A stretch of DNA of 64,000 bases from Streptomyces umbrinus (GCF_030817415.1 NZ_JAUSZI010000002.1:3968001-4032000), one strand, 5' to 3'. Shown: positions 10,604 to 19,955, numbered from the stretch's first letter. Numbers and translations: made by a program. The notes: a model not told the origin generated them from the letters alone.

Positions 10604-11770
10604 GTGCAACGTCGAGCTGTGACGGCCATGTTGGCCGCGGCCACGCTCCTGGTGACGGCCGGGTGCTCCTCGGGGGACGGGGAGGAGTCGGGCGGCGGCG
10701 GGAGCACGTCTCCGGGCAGCTCTCAGCCCGGCGCCTCGGCCCCGGCCTCCGGGCGGACGGCCGAGGAGACCCCGCCCGCCAAGGGTTCCGTGAAGGTCGT
10801 GCGGACCGTCACCGAGGGTCTGAAGAGCCCCTGGGGCCTGGCGCCACTGCCCGAAGGCGGCCTCCTGGTGTCCTCGCGGGACGAGGGGACGATCACCCGG
10901 GTCGACGAGAAGACCGGCAAGAAGACCGAGCTGGGCTCCGTGCCCGGAGTCGCCCCCGCCGGCGAGGGCGGCCTGATGGGCCTGGCCCTCTCTCCTTCGT
11001 ACGCGTCGGACCACATGGTCTACGCGTACTTCACCTCGGACTCGGACAACCGCATCGTGCGCATGCTGTACGACGCGAAGAAGCCGGCCGGTCAGCAACT
11101 GGGCGCGCCCGACACGGTGTTCAGGGGCATCCCCAAGGGCACCAACCACAACGGCGGCCGGATCGCCTTCGGCCCGGACAAGATGCTGTACGTGGGCACG
11201 GGCGAGACCTACGTCACCGAGCTCGCCCAGGACAAGAAGTCCACCGGCGGCAAGATCCTCCGGCTGACCCCGGAGGGCGAGCCGGCCCCGGGCAACCCGT
11301 TCAACTCACCGGTCTACTCGTACGGCCACCGCAATGTGCAGGGTCTCGCCTGGGACTCCAAGCAGCGGCTGTTCGCCTCCGAGTTCGGCCAGGACACCTG
11401 GGACGAGCTGAACCACATCAAGCCGGGCGACAACTACGGCTGGCCGGAGGCGGAGGGCCAGTCCGACGACTCCAAGTACCACAACCCGATCGACCAGTGG
11501 AGCACCGACGAGGCCTCCCCCAGCGGTATCGCCTACGCGGAGGGCTCGATCTGGATGGCGGGGCTGCGCGGCAAGCGGCTGTGGCGCATCCCGCTCAACG
11601 GCACGGAGGAGTCGGCAGACCCCCAGGCCTTCCTGGAGGGCGACTACGGCCGCCTGCGCACGGTGGTCTCGGCGGGCGGCAACAAGCTGTGGCTGATGAC
11701 GAGCGAGACGGACGGCCGGGGAACCCCGGAGTCGGGCGACGACAAGATTCTGGAACTGGAGGTCACGTAG
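10604..11770 (+). CDS. Sugar-dehydrogenase-like (glucose/sorbosone dehydrogenase family) lipoprotein
   Basis: Predicted exported beta-propeller oxidoreductase related to soluble PQQ glucose dehydrogenase. The 388-residue protein starts at GTG 10604, preceded by AAGGGA, and has a lipoprotein signal peptide (VQRRAVTAMLAAATLLVTAGC). A Ser/Gly/Pro-rich linker follows. Family motifs are visible: LKSPWGLAPLPEGGLLVSSR, GEGGLMGLALSP, TNHNGGRIAFGPD and YGHRNVQGLAW. Actual PQQ use or substrate is not shown. An alternative ATG at 10565 gives 13 extra residues but a poorer signal peptide. It converges with the next gene, with only 20 bases between stops. Confidence 0.9.
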   Translation: MQRRAVTAMLAAATLLVTAGCSSGDGEESGGGGSTSPGSSQPGASAPASGRTAEETPPAKGSVKVVRTVTEGLKSPWGLAPLPEGGLLVSSRDEGTITRVDEKTGKKTELGSVPGVAPAGEGGLMGLALSPSYASDHMVYAYFTSDSDNRIVRMLYDAKKPAGQQLGAPDTVFRGIPKGTNHNGGRIAFGPDKMLYVGTGETYVTELAQDKKSTGGKILRLTPEGEPAPGNPFNSPVYSYGHRNVQGLAWDSKQRLFASEFGQDTWDELNHIKPGDNYGWPEAEGQSDDSKYHNPIDQWSTDEASPSGIAYAEGSIWMAGLRGKRLWRIPLNGTEESADPQAFLEGDYGRLRTVVSAGGNKLWLMTSETDGRGTPESGDDKILELEVT

Positions 11771-11790
11771 GACGCCCGCAGCGGGGGCAG

Positions 11791-12171
11791 CTATTCGGGA
11801 GCTTCCTCGGGGGCGGGGGCTGGGTCCGGGACTGGGGCGGGGGCCTGGTTCGGAGCTGGAGCCTGGGCCTGGGCCGGGGCCTGCTCTGGAGCTGAGGCCT
11901 GCCCTCCAGGTGAAGAGTGGTCCGGAGCCGGGGCCTGGTCCCGAGTCGGGGGCTGAGCCTGGTCCGGAGTGGCAGCCGGGTCCGACTCGGGCTCGGTCTC
12001 GTCCCCGGGCTGCGTCGGCAGGCGGACGACCACCTTGCCGGAGGCGAGGTCTATCGGGCCTCGTCCGGGGTCCCCGTCGTTCAGGTCGACGCGGGTCAGC
12101 TCCAGCCGCTTGCGTTCCTCGTCGGTGTGCTTGCGGCCTGGTGCGAAGAGCTCCTCGATCATGTTGAACAC
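11791..12171 (-). CDS. DUF6191-like small protein with Pro/Ala/Gln-rich tail
   Basis: Function unknown. The first 50 or so residues (MFNMIEELFAPGRKHTDEER, then LTRVDLNDGDPGRGPIDLASGKVVV) match a small conserved Streptomyces domain I recognise as DUF6191. The remaining 70 residues are low-complexity Pro/Ala/Gln/Glu repeats (APAPDHSS, PAQAQAPAP, PAPAPEEAPE), which are likely disordered and may vary between strains. No signal peptide or membrane segment is seen. Confidence 0.8.
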   Translation of the reverse strand: MFNMIEELFAPGRKHTDEERKRLELTRVDLNDGDPGRGPIDLASGKVVVRLPTQPGDETEPESDPAATPDQAQPPTRDQAPAPDHSSPGGQASAPEQAPAQAQAPAPNQAPAPVPDPAPAPEEAPE

Positions 12172-12266
12172 GGTGCCTCCCTCGACCCGGGGTCTCTTAC
12201 AGCGTAGACCTCACGGCGTGGGTCCCACTGGGTGGATCTGTCCACGTCGATCTGTCCGCGTGGATC

Positions 12267-15200
12267 TCACCCGGCCGTCCGGGCGCCGGCCTGGTGTGGC
12301 GGGAACAGCCGCATCCGGTGCGCGAGCGCGGCCGCCTCGCCGCGGCCGGAGACGTTGAGCTTGCCGAGGATGTTGGAGACGTGGACGCTGGCCGTCTTGG
12401 GGGAGATGAAGAGCTCCTCGGCGATCTGGCGGTTGCTGCGCCCGGCGGCGACCAGTCGGAGGACGTCGCGCTCGCGGCTGGTCAGACCGAGTGCCTCGAC
12501 CGGGTCGGCGGGAGCGGGGGCGGACCGCTCGGAGGCGCGGGCGAGGGTGAGGCGGGCGCGCTGGGCGAGCAGGGCGACGGCATCGGCGAGCGGACGTGCG
12601 CCGAGGTGGTCGGCTACGGCACGGGCCAGCCGCAGCAGTTCCGTGGCGCGGCCCCGTTCCTCCTCACCGCCTCCGGAGGCCAGCAGGGACTCCGCGAGCC
12701 GGTGCCGCACCCGGGCGAGTTCGTACGGGCGCTCGAGGGGCTCGAAGGCGGTGACCGCCTCGGACCACTCGTCCGGAGTGTCCCGGCCCTCGGCGCGCAG
12801 CAGTTCGGCTCGCACCCAGTGCTCGTGGGCCTGCCAGACGGGCACGTTCGTGGCGAGGGACTTGGCGGCCTTGCGCAGGCTTTCCAGGACGTCGGCGCGG
12901 CCCTGTTCGGCGACGGGCAGTCCGCGGGCGTCGGCCTCCGCGGTCGCGGCGGCGAGCAGTAGGGGCCAGGCGTAGCGCTGGGTGCCCGGCGGGAAGCCGG
13001 TGCTCAGGGCCTCGTCCAGTTCGGCACGGGCATCGAGGAGGCGGCCCTCGGCGGCGGCTATGCCGATCGCGAGGGTGGTCAGCGGCAGCGCGTGCTGGGG
13101 CACGGTGTCGTGGGTGCCGAAGTGCTCCCGCGCGGCGGCCAGTTGGCGGCCGGCCTCGGGCAGGTCGCCCCGGGCGCGCGCGAGATGGGCGTGGAGGGTG
13201 GTGCGGAAGCCACGGGGCTTGGCGCTCTGGCCGACGCGGTCCGAGTTGAACCCGGCCGCACCGGCCTCGTCCCAGCGGCCCAGGGAGAAGAGGGACTCGG
13301 CGAGATTGCCCCACACCCAGGCCTCGGTGTCCAACAGACCGAGTCTGCGGGCGAGTTCGACCCCTTCCTCAAGGATCCGGACAGCGTCCTGGGAGCGGCC
13401 GATGCCCTCCAGATGGGAGGGCAGGTTCACATGGGCGCGGCCCACCACATAGGCGGCACCTACCTTCCCCGCCCGCTCCTTGACCTCGTGCACCTCGGCG
13501 AGCCCCGCCTCGATGTCGCCCGACTCGACGAGGAGGCCGCCCAGGGTGAGCCGCGCGTTCAGCTCGATGTCGCGGGCGCCCACCATCCGGGCGTACTCCA
13601 CGGCGCGCTCGGCGGCCTGGAGGGCTTCCGGTCCCGGCCTGTGCATCATCGACCAGTTGGCGACATGGGCGAGGACGTCGGCGTGCACCTCGGACGGCGG
13701 CAGCCCGCGCACCAGCTCCTGGGCGGTGGCGAGTTCCTTCCACCCGTCGCCGCGGGCCACCGCCTCGATGAGACGGGAGCGCTGGATCCAGAACCAGGCC
13801 GCGCGCAGCGGATCGTCCTCCTCCTCCAGGAGGTGCAGGGCCCGCTTGGTGATCTTCAGGGCACGCTCGCGCTCCCCGCAGAACCGGCCCGCGACGGCGG
13901 CCTCGGCCATCAGGTCGAGGTAGCGCAGCGGCGTGGTGGCCGGGTCGCAGCCGCAGGGAGGATAGACCTCGGTGTAGTCGACGGGCCGCAGTTCGGCGCG
14001 TACGGAGTCGGGGGCCGTGTCCCAGAGCTCCATCGCGCGCTCCAGGAGCCGCAGTTGTTCCGAGTAGGCGTGCCGGCGGCGGGCCGCGACGGAGGCGTCG
14101 AGGACGGCGGGCAGGGCCTTGGCCGCGTCGTGCGCGTGGTACCAGTGGCTGGCCAGGCGGGCGGCGCGCTCGTCGGCCGGGACGAGCGTGGGGTCGGCCT
14201 CCAGCGCTTCCGCGTACCGGCGGTTGAGGCGGGAGCGCTCGCCGGGCAGCAGGTCGTCGCCGACGGCCTCGCGCACCAGGGAGTGGCGGAAGCGGTAGCC
14301 GTCCCCGTCGGGAGTCGCGAGCAGGATGTTGGCGCCGACAGCGGCCCGCAGTGCCTCGATGAGGTCGTCCTCGGAGAGCCGGGCGACGGCGGCGAGCAGC
14401 CGGTACTCCACGGTGGAGCCGCCCTCGGCGACGATCCGGGCGACCCGCTGGGACCCCTCGGGCAGGCTCTCGACGCGGACGAGGAGCAGATCGCGCAGGG
14501 AGTCGGTCAGGCCGGTGCGGCAGCCGTCGTTGGCGGCCACGGCCAGTTCCTCGACGAAGAACGCGTTGCCGTCGGAGCGCGTGAAGATCTCGTCAACCCT
14601 GGTCGGGTCGGGTTCGGTGGCGATGATTCCGGCGATCTGGCGGCCGACCTCGGCACGGCTGAAACGGCCGAGTTCGATACGGCGGACGGTGCGCAGCCGG
14701 TCGAGTTCGGCGAGCAGTGGGCGCAGCGGGTGGCGGCGGTGGATGTCGTCGGCGCGGTAGGTGGCGACGACGAGGAGGCGGCCGCTGCGGAGCGTACGGA
14801 AGAGGTAGGCGAGGAGGTGGCGGGTCGAGGCGTCGGCCCAGTGCAGGTCCTCCAGGAGGACGACGGCCGGGCGGTCGGCGGCGACGCGCTCCAGCAGCCG
14901 GACGGTGAGTTCGAAGAGGCGGGCCATGCCGTCCTCGTCGTGCCGCCCGCGTGAGGTGTCGCCCAGCTCGGGCAACAGCCGGGCCAGCTCCTCCTCCTGC
15001 CCCGCGGCCGCGGCGGCCAGCTCGTCGGGCAGGTGGCGGCGCAGGGCGCGCAGTGCGGTGGAGAAGGGTGCGAAGGGCAGGCCGTCGGCCCCGATCTCGA
15101 CACAGCCGCCGAGCGCCACGACGGCCCCCTCGCGACAGGCCGCGGTGGCGAACTCCTCGATGAGCCGGGTCTTTCCGACGCCCGCCTCACCGCCGAGGAG

Positions 15201-15317
15201 CAACGCCTGCGGCTCGCCCGTGGCGGCACGGGCGAGTGCGTCGTTCAGCACGCCCAGTTCGTCGGCCCTGCCGACGAAGACCGGACTGACGGATCTGGTC
15301 TCCACAACGCCGAGCAT
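12267..15317 (-). CDS. Large ATP-binding LuxR-family (LAL) transcriptional regulator
   Basis: A 1016-residue regulator from ATG 15317 (MLGVVETRSVSPVFVGRADEL). The N-terminal AAA/NTPase part has Walker A GGEAGVGKTRL near residue 43 and Walker B VVLLEDLHWADAS, a long middle region is rich in helical TPR-like repeats, and a C-terminal LuxR helix-turn-helix carries LTSRERDVLRLVAAGRSNRQ and FISPKTASVHVSNILGKL. This is the LAL (MalT-like) layout, so ATP or ligand binding probably controls DNA binding. The reading frame continues without stop for 212 more codons upstream to 15953 through a repeat tract (see 15347-15906). The start at 15317 is chosen because the family core begins there; the ribosome binding site is weak. 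Confidence 0.88.
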   Translation of the reverse strand: MLGVVETRSVSPVFVGRADELGVLNDALARAATGEPQALLLGGEAGVGKTRLIEEFATAACREGAVVALGGCVEIGADGLPFAPFSTALRALRRHLPDELAAAAAGQEEELARLLPELGDTSRGRHDEDGMARLFELTVRLLERVAADRPAVVLLEDLHWADASTRHLLAYLFRTLRSGRLLVVATYRADDIHRRHPLRPLLAELDRLRTVRRIELGRFSRAEVGRQIAGIIATEPDPTRVDEIFTRSDGNAFFVEELAVAANDGCRTGLTDSLRDLLLVRVESLPEGSQRVARIVAEGGSTVEYRLLAAVARLSEDDLIEALRAAVGANILLATPDGDGYRFRHSLVREAVGDDLLPGERSRLNRRYAEALEADPTLVPADERAARLASHWYHAHDAAKALPAVLDASVAARRRHAYSEQLRLLERAMELWDTAPDSVRAELRPVDYTEVYPPCGCDPATTPLRYLDLMAEAAVAGRFCGERERALKITKRALHLLEEEDDPLRAAWFWIQRSRLIEAVARGDGWKELATAQELVRGLPPSEVHADVLAHVANWSMMHRPGPEALQAAERAVEYARMVGARDIELNARLTLGGLLVESGDIEAGLAEVHEVKERAGKVGAAYVVGRAHVNLPSHLEGIGRSQDAVRILEEGVELARRLGLLDTEAWVWGNLAESLFSLGRWDEAGAAGFNSDRVGQSAKPRGFRTTLHAHLARARGDLPEAGRQLAAAREHFGTHDTVPQHALPLTTLAIGIAAAEGRLLDARAELDEALSTGFPPGTQRYAWPLLLAAATAEADARGLPVAEQGRADVLESLRKAAKSLATNVPVWQAHEHWVRAELLRAEGRDTPDEWSEAVTAFEPLERPYELARVRHRLAESLLASGGGEEERGRATELLRLARAVADHLGARPLADAVALLAQRARLTLARASERSAPAPADPVEALGLTSRERDVLRLVAAGRSNRQIAEELFISPKTASVHVSNILGKLNVSGRGEAAALAHRMRLFPPHQAGARTAG

Positions 15318-15949
15318 CGCACAGGGCTCTGACACAACGGCACTGGTTATCGCGGGCCGACCCACGCCTTCGGACCGGTCCGGAACCTCGGACCTGCGCC
15401 CGCCCGCGAGCCCACCGAGGACCTGGGACCTGCCCCCGGCTGCCGTCCCACCCACAGCCTCGGACCTGCCCACGGCCACGAGCCTGCCCGCGACCTCGGG
15501 CTCACCCGCCGCTTCGAGCCTGCCCATGACCGCGGGCCCGCCCACAACCTCGGACGTGCCCGCGGCTTCGGCGCGCACGGCTGCGTTCCCGCCTACAGCC
15601 TCGGACCTGCCCACGGCCACGAGCCTGCCCGCGACCTCGGGCTCCCCCACCACTCCGAACCTGCCCGCGCCCTCAAGCCTGCCCACAACCTCACGCTCGT
15701 CCACGGCTTCGGACCTCCCCACGGCTGCGGACCTCCCCACGGCCTCGGGCTTGCCCACGGCCTCAGGCGCACTCACCACCGCGGGCCCACGCACCGCATC
15801 AGCCCCGCTCAAGACCGCGGGCCCGCCCGCGGCGGCGGACGGGCCCGTGGTCCCGGAGGTGGTGTTGATGGCCGGGAGGGCGGTCACGGTGGTGCCGTCC
15901 CGGTGAGGGCGGCCGACCCCCGTGCGGCCACCCTCACCCGCTCCGGCGC
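15318..15949. other. Stretch without an assigned gene upstream of the LAL regulator
   Basis: This region is occupied mainly by the 18-bp-periodic repeat tract described at 15347-15906. It is either an untranslated leader or an N-terminal extension of the LAL regulator. Open frames on both strands reflect the absence of A/T-rich stop codons and are not evidence of genes. Confidence 0.5.
15347..15906 (-). repeat. 18-bp-periodic repeat tract in front of the LAL regulator
   Basis: On the minus strand, in the frame of the regulator, the tract reads as about 24 imperfect hexapeptides such as GRSEAV, GRLEGA, GEPEVA, GRLVAV, GTSEVV and GGPAVM, i.e. an 18-bp unit. It includes an exact 50-bp direct repeat at 15454-15503 and 15595-15644, offset by 141 bp (47 codons, in frame). 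The period is kept in reading frame over almost the whole tract. Confidence 0.85.
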
Positions 15950-16144
15950 TCACGCGACGCGTGCGGACCGGGACCTGCGGTGGTGCCGGCTATGCACCCG
16001 CCCCTCGGTGTCGTCGCGGCCGGATCGCGCGGCCTCGCGCCGGGCGGCGCGGCGGCTGCGGACGGCCTCGCGGACCAGTCGGTAGTTGTCGGCCTCGCGG
16101 ATCATCTCCGCGGTGCGGATCTGCTGGAGCTCGTACTCGAACAT
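15950..16144 (-). CDS. Small conserved Streptomyces protein, function unknown
   Basis: A 64-residue protein from ATG 16144, preceded by GAGGGG at good spacing: MFEYELQQIRTAEMIREADN, followed by YRLVREAVRSRRAARREAARSG and a basic tail. It is predicted helical, strongly charged and cytosolic, with no known catalytic motif. I recognise similar short proteins beside LAL regulators in other Streptomyces. A longer frame from 16243 lacks support. Confidence 0.75.
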   Translation of the reverse strand: MFEYELQQIRTAEMIREADNYRLVREAVRSRRAARREAARSGRDDTEGRVHSRHHRRSRSARVA

Positions 16145-16257
16145 CTCGTACCCCTCGTGAAGTGTTGTTTCCGGCTTCGCTCTGTTGCGATGCCTCAACC
16201 TTCGTCTCCAAGGGGGGTGCGCCACATCGGGAGAGTTCCGCATCTTGAGCGCAGGAA

Positions 16258-16302
16258 GGGCCTTAGTTCCGCCGTGGATGGCCTACGGCGGGCCTAAGGC
16301 CC
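16258..16302 (-). terminator. Terminator hairpin after the 16.3-16.9 kb membrane protein gene
   Basis: GGGCCTTAG (16258-16266) pairs with CTAAGGCCC (16294-16302), with inner CCGCCG (16269-16274) and CGGCGG (16286-16291). It lies 17 bases past the stop of the minus-strand gene. Confidence 0.65.
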
Positions 16303-16318
16303 CTCAGACGTGCGGTTT

Positions 16319-16936
16319 TCAGCTCGGGGACGGCATGTCGAGCAGGATGTTTGAGTACTTGAGCGCGGCCAGCAGGAGGCCGATGACACCGAGCGAGACA
16401 CCCGCCCAGGCGACCGACTTGACCCACGGGGCCTGCGCCGGAATCCGGTCGGGGTTGCCGAACGCGGGCCGGGCCAGCACCACGACGCCGACGATCAGCG
16501 CGGTCAGCGCGAAGAACCCGGCGACCAGCGCGTTGGCGTTCCAGGAGTCGGAGTAGACCTGCTTGATCTGCTCGGCCACACCGGCGCTCTGCGCGGTCTC
16601 CAGCTGGCCGAACAGCCCATCGCGCGCCTGCGCGATGGTGCCGACCCAGCTGCCGGTCAGCGAGACGACGCCGAGTCCGGCGGATACGACGGCGGCGGCA
16701 CCCAGGCCCACGCCGGAACCGCGCTCGGCCGCGACCAGGGCCTCGTCGTCCTCGTCCTCGTCCTCGCCGAGGACCTCGGAGTCGGCCTGGTCGTCAGCCG
16801 CCTCGGCGGCCTCGGCCTCCTCGACCTCCCCGATCGCGGCCGTCTCGTCGCCCTTGCTGAGCTTCACGGCCTCCTCGTCGCGCTGTGCCTCGGTGCCGGT
16901 CTTGGCTCCGGCTTCGTCCTCTGTCTTGGTTCCCAT
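16319..16936 (-). CDS. Membrane protein with acidic N-terminus, function unknown
   Basis: A 205-residue protein (ATG 16936; GTG 16945 is also possible). The first 75 residues are hydrophilic and highly acidic (EVEEAEAAEAADDQADSEVL, then GEDEDEDDEALVAAE). Three hydrophobic segments follow: LGAAAVVSAGLGVVSLTG, VAGFFALTALIVGVVVLA and SVAWAGVSLGVIGLLLAAL. It is probably an integral membrane protein with a cytoplasmic acidic domain. No family is recognised with confidence. Confidence 0.8.
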   Translation of the reverse strand: MGTKTEDEAGAKTGTEAQRDEEAVKLSKGDETAAIGEVEEAEAAEAADDQADSEVLGEDEDEDDEALVAAERGSGVGLGAAAVVSAGLGVVSLTGSWVGTIAQARDGLFGQLETAQSAGVAEQIKQVYSDSWNANALVAGFFALTALIVGVVVLARPAFGNPDRIPAQAPWVKSVAWAGVSLGVIGLLLAALKYSNILLDMPSPS

Positions 16937-17056
16937 GCTCCGCACCGTACGGACGCTGTCTGAGAATTTCTTTAAGATCCCAAGATCCTCACGCGCCGGG
17001 CGGCTTTTCGCCCTACTCGGCGCCCGTACGCCACCGCCCCGAGCACGGTCGGGACG

Positions 17057-17623
17057 TCACTTCCAGGCACGCGCGCGTGCGGCACGCCACTCGGGCGCGA
17101 GCACCGACCACACTTCCGTGTCCTGGCGTACGCCCCGGTACGGGAAGCTCTCCCTGAGCACCCCGTCGCGGTTCATACCGAGCCGCCGCGCCACGTTGAT
17201 GCTCGGTTCGTTGGCGGACGACGCCTGCCACTCCACGCGGTGGATGCCCCGCTCCTCGACCGCCCAGTCGATGAGGATCCGCATGGCGCGCGTGACCAGT
17301 CCGCGTCCCGCGCCGGCCGGCTCCAGCCAGCAGCCGACCTCGCAGGTGCCCCGCTCGGCGTCGAAGTGGAGGAACAACACACCGCCGACCAGCTTCCCCT
17401 CCAGCCACAGCCCGTGCAGGCTGCCGGTGTCGGTGGCGCGCTTGTCGGCGAACGCCTGGAGGAGTTCCCTCGCGGAGTCGACGTCGACGGCCTTGGTCCC
17501 GAACGGAATGTGCTGCCCTATGAACTCGCGCCCCCGGTCGAGGTGCGCCAGGAACTCCTCCGCGTGCCACGGCTCCAGGGGCCGCAGTTCGGCGCCGTCG
17601 TCACCCAGGGATATCGCGTACAT
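17057..17623 (-). CDS. GNAT acetyltransferase, RimJ/RimL type
   Basis: Predicted acetyl-CoA-dependent N-acetyltransferase, 188 residues. It follows the ribosomal-protein-type GNAT layout: LRPLEPWHAEEFLAHLDRG, acceptor region VGGVLFLHFDAERGTCEVGC, acetyl-CoA site GAGRGLVTRAMRILIDWAV, and SSANEPSINVARRLGMNRDG. The substrate is unknown (protein N-terminus or small molecule). Its first codons overlap the end of the MMPL gene by 23 bases, so the two are probably co-transcribed. Confidence 0.88.
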   Translation of the reverse strand: MYAISLGDDGAELRPLEPWHAEEFLAHLDRGREFIGQHIPFGTKAVDVDSARELLQAFADKRATDTGSLHGLWLEGKLVGGVLFLHFDAERGTCEVGCWLEPAGAGRGLVTRAMRILIDWAVEERGIHRVEWQASSANEPSINVARRLGMNRDGVLRESFPYRGVRQDTEVWSVLAPEWRAARARAWK

Positions 17624-19883
17624 CCTGCTGCTGCTCCTTCACGAGTACCTCCACGAGCGCGTCCTCGCGCGCCCCCGGGATCCTCGCACGGCCCTCCGCG
17701 TCGACGGTACGGGTTTCCGGCGGCTCGATGCTGATGCGCGGCAGGCGCCGGTCGAGCCAGCGGGGCAGCCACCAGTTGGCGCCGCCCAACATGTGCATCA
17801 GGGCCGGGACCAGGAGCGTACGCAGCACGAAGGCGTCGAGGGCGACGGCCGCGGCGAGCGCTATGCCGAACATCGCGATGACGCGGTCACCGCTGAGCAC
17901 GAAGGCCAGGAAGACCGAGATCATGATCACGGCGGCGGAGTTGATCACCCGGCCGGTCTCGGCGAGGCCCACGCGGACGGCTCGCCGGTTGTCACCGGTC
18001 TCCAGCCACTCCTCGTGCATCCTGCTGACCAGGAACACCTGGTAGTCCATGGAGAGCCCGAAGAGCACGGAGACCATGATCACGGGCAGGAAGGGCTCGA
18101 TCGGGCCGGCGCGGCCGAGGCCCAGCAGTTCGCTGCCCCAGCCCCACTGGAAGATCGCGACGACGACTCCGAAGGAGGCGGTGACGGCCGCGATGTTCAT
18201 CGCGGCGGCCTTCAGGGGGATGCCGATGGAGCGGAAGGCGAGCAGCAGCAGGACACAGCCGAGGCCGATGACGACGCCCACGAAGAGGGGCAGTTTGCCG
18301 ACGATGACGTCGGCGAAGTCGTCGTACGAGGCGGTCATGCCGCCGACCTGGAGGTCGAGCGTGGTCCCCGTCTCGGCCTGCGGCAGCACGTCGTCGCGCA
18401 GCCGGTCGACGAGGTCGCTGGTCCGCTCGGACTGCGGCGAGGACGTCGGTACGACGCTGAGATAGGCGGTGTCGCCGGCGTTGTTGTACGTCACCGGGGT
18501 CGCCGTCCGGACGCCCTCGGTCGCCCTGAGTGTGGCGTCGAGGTTGTCGAGGGCGACCCGGTCCTGGGCCCCGCCGACGTGTGTGACGAGGGTCAGCGGC
18601 CCGTTAAGTCCGGGCCCGAAGCCTCCCCCACTCTCCGAGCGGGAGGTGCCCCCAGCGAGCAGGTCGTACGCCTGCCGTGTGGTGGCCGTCTCCGGGTTGT
18701 TGCCCTGGTCGGAGGTGCCCAGGTGCAGGGAGAAGGTCGGGATCGCGAGCAGGGCCATGACGGCCAGGGCGACGCCGCCGAGGAGCTTGGGGTGCTTCTC
18801 GACGAAAGCGGACCAGCGGGCGGCGAGCCCGGTGGGGATCTCCGGCTGGGGGCCGTGCTCGTCCAGGCGGCGGCGCTCACGGCGGCTGAGGGCGCGCATG
18901 CCGATGAAGGAGAGGAGCGCGGGCAGCAGGGTCACGGAGGCCGCGACGGTGAGGACCACGGTGAGGGACGCGGCGATCGCGACGCCGTTGAGGAAGCCGA
19001 GCCGCAGTATGAGCATGCCGAGCAGGGCGATACAGACGGTGGCGCCCGCGAAGACGACCGCGCGCCCGGTGGTGGCCACCGCGTTCCGTGCGGCCTCCTC
19101 GACGGAGAGTCCGCGTTTCAGGCCGCGTCGGTGCCTGGTCACGATGAACAGCGCGTAGTCGATGCCCACGCCGAGTCCGATCAGCATGCCGAGCATCGGC
19201 GCGAAGTCGGCGACGGTCATCGCGTGCCCGAGGAGCGCGATCCCGGCGTACGCCGTGCCCACGCTGACCAGGGCCGTGGCGATGGGCAGCAGCGAGGCGG
19301 CGAGGGAGCCGAAGGCGAGGAAGAGGACCACCGCGGCGACGATCACCCCGACGACCTCGGCTATGTGGCCACCCGACGACTCGGTGAGGGCGACGGCCTG
19401 GCCGCCCATCTCCACCTGGAGTCCGTCCGTCCCGGCGGCCTTCGCGGTGTCGACGACGGCCGTGGCCTCGCCCTGGTCGATGTCCTCGGCCGGGTCGTCG
19501 AAGGTCACGGTGGCGTAGGCCGTACGTCCGTCGCCGCTGATCTGGCCCGCGCCGTGGCCCTTGTACGGGCTGTCGACCGCGGCCACCCCGGGCAGGTCGG
19601 CGATCTCGTCGAGGGTGTGGCTCATGGTCTGCTCGACGTCCGCGGCACGGACCGTGCCGGCGGTGGTGTGCCAGACAACGGTGTCGTTGTCGCCGCCGAG
19701 GCCGGGGAAACCGTCCTGGAGGAGCTGGCTGGCGCGGCCCGATTCGGTGCCCGGCGCCTCGTAGTCGTTCGAGTACGCGGTTCCGGTGACGGCAGCGGCG
19801 GCGGTGATCCCGCCGAAGGCGAGGAGCCAGAGCAGTACGGCGACGAGGCGGTGCTGGACACACCAACGTGCTAGAGCTGCCAC
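17601..19883 (-). CDS. MMPL/RND-family membrane exporter
   Basis: A 760-residue transporter of the MMPL type, which exports lipids or hydrophobic metabolites using the proton gradient. GTG 19883 is preceded by AGGGGAG at 8-base spacing and gives a normal N-terminus (VAALARWCVQHRLVAVLLWL); the open frame to 19991 is not needed. Two repeated halves each hold one transmembrane helix, a large extracellular loop and a five-helix bundle. Motifs include GIDYALFIVTRHRRGLKRGL and FGLSMDYQVFLVSRMHEEWL. Substrate unknown. The segment LLAGGTSRSESGGGFG corresponds to a dispersed intergenic-type repeat inside the coding region. A possible operator lies upstream at 19956-19979. Confidence 0.93.
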   Translation of the reverse strand: MAALARWCVQHRLVAVLLWLLAFGGITAAAAVTGTAYSNDYEAPGTESGRASQLLQDGFPGLGGDNDTVVWHTTAGTVRAADVEQTMSHTLDEIADLPGVAAVDSPYKGHGAGQISGDGRTAYATVTFDDPAEDIDQGEATAVVDTAKAAGTDGLQVEMGGQAVALTESSGGHIAEVVGVIVAAVVLFLAFGSLAASLLPIATALVSVGTAYAGIALLGHAMTVADFAPMLGMLIGLGVGIDYALFIVTRHRRGLKRGLSVEEAARNAVATTGRAVVFAGATVCIALLGMLILRLGFLNGVAIAASLTVVLTVAASVTLLPALLSFIGMRALSRRERRRLDEHGPQPEIPTGLAARWSAFVEKHPKLLGGVALAVMALLAIPTFSLHLGTSDQGNNPETATTRQAYDLLAGGTSRSESGGGFGPGLNGPLTLVTHVGGAQDRVALDNLDATLRATEGVRTATPVTYNNAGDTAYLSVVPTSSPQSERTSDLVDRLRDDVLPQAETGTTLDLQVGGMTASYDDFADVIVGKLPLFVGVVIGLGCVLLLLAFRSIGIPLKAAAMNIAAVTASFGVVVAIFQWGWGSELLGLGRAGPIEPFLPVIMVSVLFGLSMDYQVFLVSRMHEEWLETGDNRRAVRVGLAETGRVINSAAVIMISVFLAFVLSGDRVIAMFGIALAAAVALDAFVLRTLLVPALMHMLGGANWWLPRWLDRRLPRISIEPPETRTVDAEGRARIPGAREDALVEVLVKEQQQDVRDIPG
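18621..18656. repeat. Dispersed palindromic repeat inside the MMPL gene
   Basis: The DNA shares cctcccccactctc, cgagc and tgcccccagc-type blocks with intergenic copies at 36943-36988 and 26431-26468. In the MMPL frame it encodes Gly/Ser-rich GGTSRSESGGG in an extracellular loop. Confidence 0.55.
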
Positions 19884-19955
19884 GGACGAGCTCCCCTGGG
19901 TGTTTTGTGGATCTTTATCGGGAACTGCCCGCAAAGAACGCATGACCAATTCGTT

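Noticed and set aside
15318-15953. N-terminal extension of the LAL regulator to 15953 as a certain coding region
   Set aside because: The hexapeptide tract is in frame, but the family core begins after 15317 and there is no ribosome binding site evidence for 15953; kept as a repeat and a finding instead.
16563-19874. A 1103-codon open frame on the plus strand
   Set aside because: It is antisense to the MMPL gene and others; composition (Arg/Gly/Asp-rich) is what GC-rich antisense frames give, and no domain is recognisable.
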